From: Mesorhizobium sp. B4-1-3
GTDB lineage: Bacteria > Pseudomonadota > Alphaproteobacteria > Rhizobiales > Rhizobiaceae
DNA length: 64,000 nt
Direction: 5' to 3'
NCBI RefSeq assembly: GCF_006439355.1
Contig: NZ_VFTG01000004.1
Coordinates: 310,001-374,000, forward strand
Below the pieces are notes generated by a model. That model saw only the letters and a program-made list of their open reading frames with translations, made no database searches and had not been told where the DNA came from. The stretch's first letter is position 1. Every line of letters begins with the position of its first letter. Position numbers and translations under genes: made by a program. Positions 18,878 to 28,629 of the stretch are shown piece after piece.

Positions 18878-20038
18878 TCAGGCGGCTTCTTCCTTGTCCG
18901 CGCGGCGCGCGACGATGCCGGCCAGCGCCGACTGGAAGGCCTTAATGTCCTCGGCGCCGGTCGCAAGGCCGATCGAGACGCGCAAGGCGCCCAGGCTGTC
19001 GCCGTAGCCCATCGCCTTCAGCACATGGCTTGGCCCGACTTTCCCCGAGGAGCAGGCCGAGCCCGCCGACAACGCGACGCCGGCAAGGTCGAAAGCGATC
19101 TGCGCCGTTTCGGCCTTGACGCCGGGAATAGCGAAGAATGTCGTGTTGGCAAGCCTGGAAGCACCATTTCCGAAGATTTCCGCGTCCGGCGCCAGTTCCG
19201 TCACGATGGTCTCGATCTCGTCACGCCGGCGCGCGATGGCCTCCATCTCTGCGAGACCCGCAAACGCGGCCCGTGCGGCGGCGCCGAAACCGGCGATCCC
19301 GGCGACGTTTTCCGTGCCGGCGCGGTGGCCCTTCTCCTGGCCGCCGCCATTGATCAGCGGACGCGGCATCATCAGATCGGACGCGGCAACGATCGCGCCG
19401 ACACCCTTCGGTCCGCCGATCTTGTGCGAGGACAGGATCAGGTAATCGGCATAAGGGCCTGACACATCGAGCGGAATCCGCCCCGTGGCCTGCACGGCAT
19501 CGACGACCAGAACCCCGCCGGCGGCCTTGACGATTTCGCCGATGCGACCGACCGGCTGGATGACGCCGGTCTCATTGTTGGCGGCATGGATCGCCACCAG
19601 CGGCAGGCCGGCGGCCCTGTGATGCGCGGCGAGCGCGGCGGCAAGCGCGTCGAGATCGGCAATGCCGTTGCTATCGACGCCGATCTTCGTCACTTGCGCC
19701 GGGGCGAAGCGCCCGCCATTCAGGACGCAGGGATGGTCGGCTTCCGAGACGTAGAGATGGCTCATGCGGATGGCGCCGCGTCCCATCTGCCAGTCGGGCC
19801 CCAGCAGCGTCGAGGCGGCTTCGGTGGCGCCGGACGTGAAGACGACATGTTCGGGCCTGGCGTTGACCAGCCGCGCCACGTCGCGGCGCGCGTCCTCGAC
19901 CAGCCGCCGCGCCGCGCGGCCTTCGGCATGGACCGACGACGGGTTGGCGGCATCGAGCGCGGCGACCATCGCCGCCTGCGCTTCCGCAAGGAGCGGCGCG
20001 CTGGCATTGTAGTCGAGATAGGCGCGGGTTGCGGCCAT
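18878..20038 (-). CDS. Cysteine desulfurase, IscS/NifS-like (group I)
   Basis: This 386-residue PLP enzyme is the first gene of the suf operon. Group I features are YLDYNASAPL at the N-terminus, the PLP lysine in LSSHKIGGPKGVGAI, and the catalytic cysteine in SAGSACSSGKVGPSHVL. The operon thus has two desulfurases of different groups. A homologue heads suf operons in other rhizobia. It could feed the Suf scaffold or supply sulfur for thio-tRNA or other uses; the sequence does not decide. An Irr-like box lies 132 bases upstream. Confidence 0.93.
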   Translation of the reverse strand: MAATRAYLDYNASAPLLAEAQAAMVAALDAANPSSVHAEGRAARRLVEDARRDVARLVNARPEHVVFTSGATEAASTLLGPDWQMGRGAIRMSHLYVSEADHPCVLNGGRFAPAQVTKIGVDSNGIADLDALAAALAAHHRAAGLPLVAIHAANNETGVIQPVGRIGEIVKAAGGVLVVDAVQATGRIPLDVSGPYADYLILSSHKIGGPKGVGAIVAASDLMMPRPLINGGGQEKGHRAGTENVAGIAGFGAAARAAFAGLAEMEAIARRRDEIETIVTELAPDAEIFGNGASRLANTTFFAIPGVKAETAQIAFDLAGVALSAGSACSSGKVGPSHVLKAMGYGDSLGALRVSIGLATGAEDIKAFQSALAGIVARRADKEEAA

Positions 20039-20169
20039 TTTCGCTCAGTTCGTCCTTTCGCCAACTATCCCGCGAGGATAGCGCGTTATTTCCTTGAAAT
20101 TGCAAGGCAAGCCGTCCTATTTACGCGGCTTGCGGCGCGGGCGACCGGACCATCGGGTTCGGCCTCCCA

Positions 20170-20188
20170 GTTTTGAACAATTCTAAAC
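20170..20188 (-). promoter_or_regulatory. Candidate Irr box (ICE motif) upstream of the suf operon
   Basis: The site reads GTTTTGAA-CAA-TTCTAAAC, matching the ICE-type TTTAGAA-N3-TTCTAAA palindrome with one mismatch in the left arm. It lies 132-150 bases ahead of the first suf gene. In rhizobia Irr controls iron-dependent genes, and suf is a known target group. It is also ~116 bases from the divergent hydrolase start, so it could serve either side. Confidence 0.6.
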
Positions 20189-20303
20189 TAGCTTCTAGGA
20201 AGACGCTCGCCCGGCGTCAAGGCCACAGAAGGTATGGGGCCGCACGAGAGTTGGGGCCGAAGAGTTCCGGGCTAGCGCATTCATATGCCACGTGGAGTAT
20301 TTT

Positions 20304-20978
20304 ATGCCTGAGGTCATTTTCGCCGGTCCGGCTGGTCGCCTGGAGGGACGTTATCAGCCCTCGAAGGAAAAGAGCGCCCCGATCGCCATCGTGCTGCACC
20401 CGCACCCGCAATTCGGCGGCACGATGAACAACAAGATCGTTTACGACCTCTTCTACATGTTCCAGAAGCGCGATTTCACCGTGCTGCGCTTCAATTTCCG
20501 CGGCATCGGCCGCAGCCAGGGCGAGTTCGACCACGGCACCGGCGAGTTGTCGGATGCTGCGGCGGCGCTCGACTGGGTGCAGTCGCTGCATCCGGATTCC
20601 AAAAGCTGCTGGGTCGCCGGCTATTCTTTCGGCTCCTGGATCGGCATGCAGCTTCTGATGCGCCGGCCTGAGATCGAGGGATTCATTTCGGTCGCGCCGC
20701 AGCCCAACACCTATGATTTCTCGTTCCTGGCGCCCTGCCCGTCATCCGGCCTGATCATCCATGGCGATGCCGACAAGGTGGCGCCGCCCAAGGACGTGCA
20801 GGGGCTTGTCGATAAGCTGCACACGCAAAAGGGCATCACCATCACCCAGAAGACGCTGCCCGGCGCCAACCATTTCTTCGCCAACGATTCCGAGCTGCTG
20901 ATCCAGGAATGCGCCGACTATCTCGACCGGCGCCTGGCTGGAGAACTCGCGGATCCGCGGCCGAAGCGCCTGCGCTAA
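20304..20978 (+). CDS. Alpha/beta hydrolase
   Basis: This 224-residue cytosolic protein has the COG2945-like fold: IVLHPHPQFGGTMNNKIV, FTVLRFNFRGIGRSQG, and a nucleophile elbow VAGYSFGSWIG with Ser in GYSFG. The acid and histidine follow in IHGDADKVAPPKDV and PGANHFFA. The ATG at 20304 is chosen because GGAG is 7 bases upstream; GTG 20292 overlaps that RBS. The substrate is unknown. It is divergent from the suf operon. Confidence 0.88.
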   Translation: MPEVIFAGPAGRLEGRYQPSKEKSAPIAIVLHPHPQFGGTMNNKIVYDLFYMFQKRDFTVLRFNFRGIGRSQGEFDHGTGELSDAAAALDWVQSLHPDSKSCWVAGYSFGSWIGMQLLMRRPEIEGFISVAPQPNTYDFSFLAPCPSSGLIIHGDADKVAPPKDVQGLVDKLHTQKGITITQKTLPGANHFFANDSELLIQECADYLDRRLAGELADPRPKRLR

Positions 20979-21005
20979 GCACGGCAGGCCGCCAGTCCAG
21001 GCGTC

Positions 21006-21875
21006 TTAAGGGGTCTGGGTTCGGTCGACGCCGATCTCGCCGCTTTCGACCGGGCCGGCCATCGAAACCATGCCTCTGGGCGCGCGGAACGGTCCCAGCC
21101 GGAAGGTTCGCTTGCGCACCGGCAGTTTCGAGCCTGTCTGGCTGAAGATGAAACCGAGCCGGGCAAACAGCAGGCCCGAGACCACCGCGAACGCCAGCCC
21201 TAGGCCGAAGCCCGCGACCGTATCGCTCGGATAGTGCGCGCCGACGAAGACGCGTGTCGAGGCGATGCAGGCGGTGACCGCCAGCGCGATATACCAGCGC
21301 CGTGGGAACAGCAGGAGCAGGATACCGAAGACCGCGCCCATCGTCGTGGCATGGCCGGACGGAAAGCCGGCGAAGCGCGCATCCATGGCGAAAGGATGCA
21401 GCGACAGGATGCCGAAATCGCTGAAATAAAGCGGCCGGGCCCGGCCGATGCCGTATTTCAAAAGGTTGACCGCGAGGCCCGACAGACCGACGGCGCAAAG
21501 CACCAGGAACGCGAAGCACGTCCAGTTGTAAACGACCATCCGGCCTTGCCGGGACAGGCCACGCCAATCCGTCAGATTGGCGGCGACGAGGCAGAGCGCC
21601 GCCGGAATGAGATACCAGCCGCCGAGGCCGAACTGCGTGAAGAAGTCGGTGAAACGCGCGAAGCCGGGTGACCATTCGCCGCGCATCTCGCCCGCGCCGG
21701 CGTCGAGACGCAGGAAGACCGCCACGGTGAACAGCGCCCAGGCTATGAGCCAGACGCTCCACAGAATTCGCGGATAGCGCGCCGGCCGCACGACAAAGCG
21801 TCGCTTCACGATCGAAATCGTGTCGCGGAAATTGCCGAGCGAGCGTCGGTAAAGGGCAAGGGGCGCGACGGACAT
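21006..21875 (-). CDS. PAP2 family membrane phosphatase
   Basis: This 289-residue inner-membrane protein carries the three lipid phosphatase motifs: KYGIGRARP, FPSGHATTMG and STRVFVGAHYPSD, with about six hydrophobic segments. Such enzymes dephosphorylate lipid A or polyprenyl diphosphates at the periplasmic face. It follows a GT39 glycosyltransferase on the same strand by 48 bases, suggesting a shared role in envelope lipid modification. LpxE-like or undecaprenyl-diphosphatase activity cannot be separated here. Confidence 0.9.
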   Translation of the reverse strand: MSVAPLALYRRSLGNFRDTISIVKRRFVVRPARYPRILWSVWLIAWALFTVAVFLRLDAGAGEMRGEWSPGFARFTDFFTQFGLGGWYLIPAALCLVAANLTDWRGLSRQGRMVVYNWTCFAFLVLCAVGLSGLAVNLLKYGIGRARPLYFSDFGILSLHPFAMDARFAGFPSGHATTMGAVFGILLLLFPRRWYIALAVTACIASTRVFVGAHYPSDTVAGFGLGLAFAVVSGLLFARLGFIFSQTGSKLPVRKRTFRLGPFRAPRGMVSMAGPVESGEIGVDRTQTP

Positions 21876-21923
21876 GGCTTTAGCGCGTGCTTATAGGGGG
21901 CATTCGACTCCCGAGGCTATTCA

Positions 21924-23567
21924 TCACGGAGCCATCCGGTAAAGCCCGAGCGACAACTTGTCTCCTGACGAATAGTTGATGCCGTCGATCTCGGTCAGCC
22001 GCTTGGCCGATTTCCCCTGGGCGGTCAGCACGTCGGCGAGCTTTTGCTCGTCCTTGATCGGCGCCAGCCCAAGCGCGCAGGACGGATCGTTGAGCAGATG
22101 CCGCGCCACCCCCTCGACATCGGTAAGCACGGTCTTGGTGCCGACCAGGAAGACCAGGCTCGGCTCCTGGAATTTCGCCGAGGCGAGCACGGTGGTGTCG
22201 CAGAGCCGGTTGGCGTCGACGGCGGCCTTGACGGCGGGGCTCAGCCAGATCGGCTTCAGCGACGGCGCAATGACGCCGAACAGCAGGCTGAAGGTGATGC
22301 CGGCGCCGGTCGCGATCGCGGCAATGCGCGGAAGCGGCACCTGCAATTGCCTCGGGAAGGCAAGATAGCCGGTGACCAGAGCGGCGATCGCCGCCGGTAT
22401 GCTCCACCAGGAGAAGGTCTTTGTCAGATAAAGCGGCGCACCGACGCAGACCGCGGCCAGGCCAATCGCCACCATGGCAAGGCCGAAGGCAGTCGCCCAC
22501 CACAGCCATGTCTGCCAGCGCTTCAGCGGCGCGTTGGCCTTGTCCGCCGGCAAGGTGAGCAGCCAGCCGACCAGAAGCGCCATGCCCGGATAGGCAGGCA
22601 TCACATAATGCGGCAGCTTGGTCGGGATCGCCTCGAATACCAGCCAGAACGGGATGTACCAGGCCAGGCAGAAGCGCAGGCGCGGATCGTCCCAAAGACG
22701 GTTGATGGCCTGGAGCCCGGCGCCGACCGCGATCAGCCCGAAGGGCCACATGAACAGCGAATAGGTCAGCATGTAGAAGCCGGGCGGCAGGCCGTGCGAT
22801 TCCTCGCCCTGCGCCACCTTGTTCAGCATGTCCTTGCCGACCGCCTCCTGGAAGAAGGCGCCGCCGCTCTTCCAGGAGATGAGGATGAGCCACGGCAGCA
22901 CGATGACCAGCACTATGCCGACGCCGCGCACCAGCTTCATCTTGAGGAGCCAGCGCCACTCGCGGTCGAAGGCAAAGAGCGCAGCGGCAGTCAGCAGCGA
23001 CAGTAGCGGCGAAACCGGGCCCTTGATGAGGATGCCGAAGCCTTGCGCGATCCAGAAAATCCACGACAGATGCCCGGGAACCGGTTCGTTGCGCTTCGAA
23101 GCCCAATAGACCTGCGCCAGCGCGCCTTGCGCGATCACGCAGCAGGCGAGAAGCATCGCGTCGGTCTTGGCGTCGCGCCCCTCGAAGCCTGTGGCGAAGA
23201 TCGCCGCCATCATCAGGCCGGCGGCCAGCCCGGCATTGGCGCCGAAGAGCTTCGTCCCGGTCCAGCCGATGCCGACCACCGCCAGCGCAATGCCCAGCAT
23301 CGAGACCAGGCGATAAACCCAGATCGGCGCCGCCGCCCCCTCGCCGCTCAACGCGACCGCCGCGGACTGCAGCCAGTAGATGCCGATCGGCTTCTTGTAG
23401 CGCGTGACGTCCTGCAGGCGGATATCGACATAGTCGCCCGTCTCGACCATCTGCTTGGTCGCCTGGACGAAGCGGGATTCGTCGCGGTCGACCGGCGGCA
23501 GGCTGGCCAGCCCGCTGACGGTCATGACGATGCTGAACAGAAAGAGGAAAAGATAGTTCCTGTTCAT
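21924..23567 (-). CDS. GT39-family membrane glycosyltransferase (ArnT-like)
   Basis: This 547-residue integral membrane protein has the ArnT/PMT layout: a first membrane helix, then [19 protein letters not shown] with the catalytic acidic motif in the first periplasmic loop, and [22 protein letters not shown]. Ten or more hydrophobic segments follow and a soluble C-terminal domain ends it. Such enzymes transfer a sugar from a polyprenyl-phosphate donor to lipid A or another acceptor. ATG 23567 precedes the first helix; the longer open frame lacks family features. Confidence 0.92.
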   Translation of the reverse strand: MNRNYLFLFLFSIVMTVSGLASLPPVDRDESRFVQATKQMVETGDYVDIRLQDVTRYKKPIGIYWLQSAAVALSGEGAAAPIWVYRLVSMLGIALAVVGIGWTGTKLFGANAGLAAGLMMAAIFATGFEGRDAKTDAMLLACCVIAQGALAQVYWASKRNEPVPGHLSWIFWIAQGFGILIKGPVSPLLSLLTAAALFAFDREWRWLLKMKLVRGVGIVLVIVLPWLILISWKSGGAFFQEAVGKDMLNKVAQGEESHGLPPGFYMLTYSLFMWPFGLIAVGAGLQAINRLWDDPRLRFCLAWYIPFWLVFEAIPTKLPHYVMPAYPGMALLVGWLLTLPADKANAPLKRWQTWLWWATAFGLAMVAIGLAAVCVGAPLYLTKTFSWWSIPAAIAALVTGYLAFPRQLQVPLPRIAAIATGAGITFSLLFGVIAPSLKPIWLSPAVKAAVDANRLCDTTVLASAKFQEPSLVFLVGTKTVLTDVEGVARHLLNDPSCALGLAPIKDEQKLADVLTAQGKSAKRLTEIDGINYSSGDKLSLGLYRMAP

Positions 23568-23690
23568 CGCGGGAGCTCGTCCGATCTGAAACCGCGGGAT
23601 GGCCCCGTCGCGGCGCATTGCGCCTGTCTTTGCGCGGCGCCTCATTACGCCAGCAAAAAGGGCGAAGCAAGGACGCGCCGCGCCCTACGC

Positions 23691-23782
23691 GATCGGACGC
23701 AAAGCCGGAAACCACTTTTGCTGATCGGGGTCATTCTTGGCGGGCGATCGAACGCAAAACCGGAAACCACTTTTGCTGATCG
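23691..23782. repeat. Direct duplication of a 37-bp repeat unit upstream of tyrS
   Basis: GATCGnACGCAAAnCCGG...TTTTGCTGATCG occurs at 23691-23727 and again at 23746-23782 with two mismatches, separated by 18 bases. It lies in the 285-base gap between the GT39 gene and tyrS. The ACCGGAAACCACTTTTGC core resembles other rhizobial short repeats. Confidence 0.85.
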
Positions 23783-23852
23783 CCCGCGAATGCTAAACGC
23801 GCGCCTTCATATCAAGCATGGCCAAGTGCCCGGCGACCTCCAGGAAGAACAA

Positions 23853-25106
23853 ATGTCCGCCTTCAAATCCGATTTCCTGCGCATCATGAGCGAGCGCGGC
23901 TTCATCCACCAGATTTCGGATGAATCGGCCCTCGACCAGCTTTTCGCCAAGGAAACGGTAAGCGCCTATATCGGCTTCGACGCCACCGCCAAGAGCCTGC
24001 ATGCCGGATCGCTGATCCAGATCATGATGCTGCACTGGCTGCAGCAGACGGGCCACCGGCCGATCGCGCTGATGGGCGGCGGCACCTCGATGATCGGCGA
24101 CCCGTCCTTCAAGGACGAGGCGCGCAAGCTGCTCACCCCGCAGGATATCGACGACAATCTCGTCGGCATTCGCCGCAATTTCGCGCCTTACCTGAAATTC
24201 GGCAGCGGACCGGGCGACGCGGTCATGGTCAATAACGCCGACTGGCTGATGCAGATTAACTACGTCAATTTCCTCCGCGACGTCGGTCGGCACTTCTCCG
24301 TCAACCGCATGCTCGCCTTCGATAGTGTGAAGCTCAGGCTCGATCGCGAGCAATCGCTCTCCTTCCTCGAATTCAACTACATGATCCTGCAGGCCTACGA
24401 CTTCGTCGAGCTCTACAAGCGCGTCGGCTGCCGGTTGCAGATGGGTGGCTCGGACCAGTGGGGCAACATCGTCAACGGCATCGATCTCGGCCACCGCATG
24501 GAAGGCGTGCAGCTCTTCGCCATGACCACGCCCCTGCTCACCACCTCGTCCGGCGCTAAGATGGGCAAATCGGCCTCGGGCGCGGTCTGGCTCGACGGCG
24601 ACATGCTCTCGCCCTACGAGTTCTGGCAGTATTGGCGCAACACCGAGGACGCCGATGTCGGCCGCTTCCTGAAGCTCTACACGACGCTGCCGCTCGACGA
24701 GGTGGCGCGCCTTGAAAAGCTCGGCGGCTCGGAGATCAACGAGGCGAAGAAGATCCTTGCCACCGAGATCACCGCCATGTTGCACGGCCGCGACGCGGCC
24801 GAGACCGCAAGCGAGACGGCGCGCAAGACTTTCGAGGAGGGCGCGCTCGCCGACACTCTGCCCAGCATCGAAGTAGCCAAATCGGACCTCGAAGCCGGCA
24901 TCGGCATCCTGGCGCTGTTCGTCACCGCCGGACTGGCCGGCTCGAACGGCGAAGCGCGCCGGCATATCCAGGGCGGCGCCGTACGCATCAACGACCAGCC
25001 GCTGACCGACGACCGGCGCATCGTCACACTTCAGGACCTCGGTCCCGAAGGCATCGTGAAGCTTTCGCTGGGCAAGAAAAAGCATGTGCTGGTGCGGCCG
25101 AGCTGA
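23853..25106 (+). CDS. tyrS: Tyrosyl-tRNA synthetase
   Basis: This 417-residue class I synthetase charges tRNA-Tyr. The HIGH-type motif is HAGS at residues 50-53 and the KMSKS-type motif is [17 protein letters not shown] and [13 protein letters not shown] form the tyrosine pocket. The C-terminal ~70 residues are an S4 RNA-binding domain ([18 protein letters not shown]). ATG 23853 has CAGGAAG upstream. It is convergent with the AsmA-like gene, 11 bases apart. Confidence 0.97.
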   Translation: MSAFKSDFLRIMSERGFIHQISDESALDQLFAKETVSAYIGFDATAKSLHAGSLIQIMMLHWLQQTGHRPIALMGGGTSMIGDPSFKDEARKLLTPQDIDDNLVGIRRNFAPYLKFGSGPGDAVMVNNADWLMQINYVNFLRDVGRHFSVNRMLAFDSVKLRLDREQSLSFLEFNYMILQAYDFVELYKRVGCRLQMGGSDQWGNIVNGIDLGHRMEGVQLFAMTTPLLTTSSGAKMGKSASGAVWLDGDMLSPYEFWQYWRNTEDADVGRFLKLYTTLPLDEVARLEKLGGSEINEAKKILATEITAMLHGRDAAETASETARKTFEEGALADTLPSIEVAKSDLEAGIGILALFVTAGLAGSNGEARRHIQGGAVRINDQPLTDDRRIVTLQDLGPEGIVKLSLGKKKHVLVRPS

Positions 25107-25117
25107 GCGGTCGCACT

Positions 25118-28100
25118 CTACTGCGCGGGCTGTTGCCTGTACTCGAAGATCGAGCGGAATATCCCGGGCGCCACGACTGACAATGGATTGATGTTGAGCG
25201 TCGGCTTGTTGGCGTTGCCGCGCAGCCGGTAGGTGACGCCGATCAGGCCGCGGTCGCGTCCGTTGCCGAGCAGCGGCCCGAACAACGGCAGCTCGCCGAA
25301 GAGGCGGTTGAGGCCATAGACCGGCATGAAGGTGCCGGTCATGTCCATGTTGTTGTTCGCATCGTAGAGCGTGCCCTGGAAGGTCGTGCCGATGCGCGGG
25401 CCCCGCAACAGGCCGTTCGCCAGTTTCAGATAGCCAGAACCCTTGTCGATCTCGGCGAAGCCGCGCTCGAACTGCACCCTGGACGTATCGATGTTGCTTT
25501 TGACGGCCTCGTTCAGGCTGCGCGTATCGCCGGCCGGCGTCGTCGATACGATCGAGGCGAGCTTTGGCTCGTTGACGATATAGAAATTGCGGGCGTCCAC
25601 CTGTCCCTTCATCGGCCCGTCGGCGGAGCCCGAGAGCGACAGCGTGATCGCCCCGCCTTCCATATGCTCGTAGACGTTGAGGAAGCGCAGGATGGCGCCG
25701 GCGTCGGCGGACTTCACCCTGAGCACGCGGCCGCCCTCACCGGTTGTGTTGTTGATCGTGATCGCCGCGCCGGAGCTTGCCGCGGCAGTGACGTTGAGCC
25801 CGTTCACGCGCGATCCGGCGGCGCTGTATTCGAGCCTGAGATTGGAGAGCGCCTCGTCGTGGAAGCCGGTCAGCGATGCCACGTTGGCCCTCACCGAGAC
25901 GGCATCGCTGCCCGCGCCCTTTGTCGCGGTGTCGACGTCCGAGGTGAACTGCTTGATCAGCGAGCGGGCGTCGAGCGACGCGCCGTTGACGTCGACGGCA
26001 TAACTCTTGCCGGAGCGTTTGATGGAAACGGCGACATCGTCGCCCCGGTTCAGCGAAACCTTGCTGAAGCGGGCCGTGGACAACGCCCCGTTGACCAGCG
26101 TCACATTGCCGTCGATAGAAAAGCTTTTGCCGTCGAGATCGAAATCCGACAGCGTGGTGGTGCTGCCGGACTTTGCCATGTTAAAAGCGACCTTGGCGGG
26201 AATACCGGCGCCCTTGCTCCAGCCGGCCCAAGGAATGTCGAGCCTGGCATTGGTCAGGTCCGCCGAAACCTGCTGAGCGCCCTCTCCGCTCTTGTCGATC
26301 GCCACCTTGATGGTTCCCGAGAGCAGGTCCGAGAGGCCGGGCATGCTGGCATTGCGCGTTTTGTCGTCGAGCACCAGGGCAACCTTACGGCTGCGCGCCG
26401 GCCCGTCGTCTTCAAGCGGCTCGACCAGATCGAGCTCGGCCGGAATACCGTTGAGCTTGGCTGCGGCGGAAATCACCGCTTGCTTCGGCCCGACGATGAT
26501 CGAGCCATTGGCCCCGGTGACCGTCTGGTCCTCGAAAGGCTTGGCGAGCGACAGGTCCTGATAGTCGAGCGAAACCAGCCAATCCAGTTTCGAGGTGTCC
26601 ATGCCCTTGGTTAACGGGATGTCCGCCCTGACGTGGCCGGTGACGGCGCCGGACAGGTCCTCGGGCGCCAGTCCGACATGGCGCATGGCATTGATCGGCT
26701 CGTAGGAGGCAAGCTCGGCGATCGCCGGGGCTTCACCCGCGACGTCGATGTCGAGCCCGCCGACCACAACCGGCAGGTTCGCGTTCTTGATCGTCAAGGC
26801 GCCGCCGCTTGCCGCCACTGTGCGGCCGCTCGGCATATAGACGCTGCCCGAGGAGAGCGCGATGTCGACATCGTTGCCGTGGAAGGCAACGACGCCGACG
26901 GCGTCACGCACGGGCGGGATCCGCCCGGCGGTATCGAAGCGCGATCCTTTGATCTGGAACCGGCCGAACACTTCGTCGCTGGTCAGCGGCACGCCGTTGC
27001 CCAGGCGCCCCGGCGCGACCTGAAACTGCAGTTTGGCGTCGGTCACCGTACCGCCGAACAGATTGCCCAGCACCCAAAGCCGCGCGTTGCGGGCCGAGAA
27101 CCACGGCCACAATTGCTTGACATGCGAGACCGGCATGTCGTGCATGTTGAGCGACAGCGACACGCCCGGCGGACCGTTGTCGACGAAGGCGACCGTGGCG
27201 GCGCCCAGCACCTCGCCCGGTCCGCCGGAGCGCACGCCGATCTGCTCGGCGACGAGCTTGCGGCTCTTCGGCTGATAGATTCCGGCGATGCGGGCCAGGA
27301 GTTGAAGCGCTGGTTCCGGCGATTCCGACGGCGCCAGCGTCGAGCCGTCGCTGGTGAGGTCATAGCGATAGGCGGGCTCCTCTCCGGCGACTGCCGGCTT
27401 CGGCCCGATCGATCCGGCAAAGTCGAAGCTGGAGCGGCCGCTCCTGATCAGCAGCCGGTCGACCGAAATCTTGTTCGAACCGGCCACCAGCGTGGCATCG
27501 GCATCGACATCGGTCGGCAGTAGCCCGCGTTCGTCCAGGTCGAGCACCGAACCGTTGAGAGAGAGCGATGCCGCCAAACGTGACGGGTTGTCGCCCGACG
27601 CTTCCGAGCCCGAGAGCTTCAACGCGATCGAACCCAGTTTGGCGCCATCGGTCGCCGGACCGGCTCCTGTCGAACTGTCCCCACCGAGAGGGCCTTCTAT
27701 CTCGAGGTTGGCATCGAGCGACGAAATGCGCCTTGCCGTCGCGTCGCGTGTCGCCGAGGCGATCAAGGTGGCGTGCCGGCCATCGACCTCGGCATCGTAA
27801 GAGAACTGCATGCTTCCCGTGCCGGTCTGCGCGACGGTCGCCGAGGTGACGGTCATGCGCTTGACCGGCCCGGTGTCCGGCAGCTCGAACGCGACATTGC
27901 GCAGATCGATCTGGCGCATCGAGTCCTCGCGCACGGCATCCAGCGCGTCGTTGACGCCTGAAAACACCGCCGCCGAGACTTTCTCCGGGTCGACAAGGCC
28001 GTCCGCGTTGCGCAGCGCCGCCGTCCAGTCGCCGCCGCCGGAGGGCATGGCGGCCACCACGATATGGGCGTCGGAAAACCTGGCGCTGGTCAGCCGGACG

Positions 28101-28582
28101 TCGCCGGAAAGCAGCGGCAAGAGGCGCATGCCGAAACGCACCCGCCCGATATCGGCCATCGGCTTGCCGTCGGCCGTCTTGAGGCTGACCTCGTTCACCT
28201 GCAGGGCGACGAAGCTCGATCCGTCGAGCGTCAGTCGCGCCGCGCCGACAGTGACGTTGACATCGACGCCTGCCAGCTTCTCGATGGCGCTCTCCGCCTC
28301 GGTCCGAAGCCGTTCCGTGCCGATGCCGGATGCGCCGAGGACATAGACCCCCGCCGCGGCCAGGAGCACGAGCGCGCAAAGCCCGGCAAACACGCGACCG
28401 AGAATGCGAAAGCGCCGCCGCACCGCCGCGCGGCCAAGCGGCGGCACGCTGCACGCGGACGGCAGCGTCGCCAGGTCGGTGATCTCGTCACGCCTGAACC
28501 TGATTTTCTCGTGCTGCGGTTCTTCCTGATCCAAGCAATATTCCGTTGTGACGAACTCGTCGTGGACGACTCCCCGCTTCAC
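25118..28582 (-). CDS. AsmA-like/DUF3971 large membrane-anchored protein (YhdP-type)
   Basis: This ~1154-residue protein has a basic N-terminus, one membrane helix (VFAGLCALVLLAAAGVYVLG) and a very long periplasmic beta-rich region ending in an AsmA C-terminal-like part (TGTFMPVYGLNRLFGELPLF, then GVTYRLRGNANKPTLNINPL). DUF3971 proteins such as YhdP are predicted bridge-like lipid carriers between inner and outer membranes. The exact start is unsure: GTG 28582 is used, with no clear RBS, and the frame is open to 28660, where it would overlap the divergent peroxiredoxin gene. Confidence 0.88.
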   Translation of the reverse strand: MKRGVVHDEFVTTEYCLDQEEPQHEKIRFRRDEITDLATLPSACSVPPLGRAAVRRRFRILGRVFAGLCALVLLAAAGVYVLGASGIGTERLRTEAESAIEKLAGVDVNVTVGAARLTLDGSSFVALQVNEVSLKTADGKPMADIGRVRFGMRLLPLLSGDVRLTSARFSDAHIVVAAMPSGGGDWTAALRNADGLVDPEKVSAAVFSGVNDALDAVREDSMRQIDLRNVAFELPDTGPVKRMTVTSATVAQTGTGSMQFSYDAEVDGRHATLIASATRDATARRISSLDANLEIEGPLGGDSSTGAGPATDGAKLGSIALKLSGSEASGDNPSRLAASLSLNGSVLDLDERGLLPTDVDADATLVAGSNKISVDRLLIRSGRSSFDFAGSIGPKPAVAGEEPAYRYDLTSDGSTLAPSESPEPALQLLARIAGIYQPKSRKLVAEQIGVRSGGPGEVLGAATVAFVDNGPPGVSLSLNMHDMPVSHVKQLWPWFSARNARLWVLGNLFGGTVTDAKLQFQVAPGRLGNGVPLTSDEVFGRFQIKGSRFDTAGRIPPVRDAVGVVAFHGNDVDIALSSGSVYMPSGRTVAASGGALTIKNANLPVVVGGLDIDVAGEAPAIAELASYEPINAMRHVGLAPEDLSGAVTGHVRADIPLTKGMDTSKLDWLVSLDYQDLSLAKPFEDQTVTGANGSIIVGPKQAVISAAAKLNGIPAELDLVEPLEDDGPARSRKVALVLDDKTRNASMPGLSDLLSGTIKVAIDKSGEGAQQVSADLTNARLDIPWAGWSKGAGIPAKVAFNMAKSGSTTTLSDFDLDGKSFSIDGNVTLVNGALSTARFSKVSLNRGDDVAVSIKRSGKSYAVDVNGASLDARSLIKQFTSDVDTATKGAGSDAVSVRANVASLTGFHDEALSNLRLEYSAAGSRVNGLNVTAAASSGAAITINNTTGEGGRVLRVKSADAGAILRFLNVYEHMEGGAITLSLSGSADGPMKGQVDARNFYIVNEPKLASIVSTTPAGDTRSLNEAVKSNIDTSRVQFERGFAEIDKGSGYLKLANGLLRGPRIGTTFQGTLYDANNNMDMTGTFMPVYGLNRLFGELPLFGPLLGNGRDRGLIGVTYRLRGNANKPTLNINPLSVVAPGIFRSIFEYRQQPAQ

Positions 28583-28629
28583 GTTATAACGATGATTTCC
28601 CGCGCGTAACCGCAAACAAGGGCATCGAT

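Noticed and set aside
20065..20081. Inverted repeat CTATCC-N5-GGATAG in the suf leader
   Set aside because: It is real as a palindrome but fits no iron or Fe-S regulator box I can name, so it is not listed as an operator.
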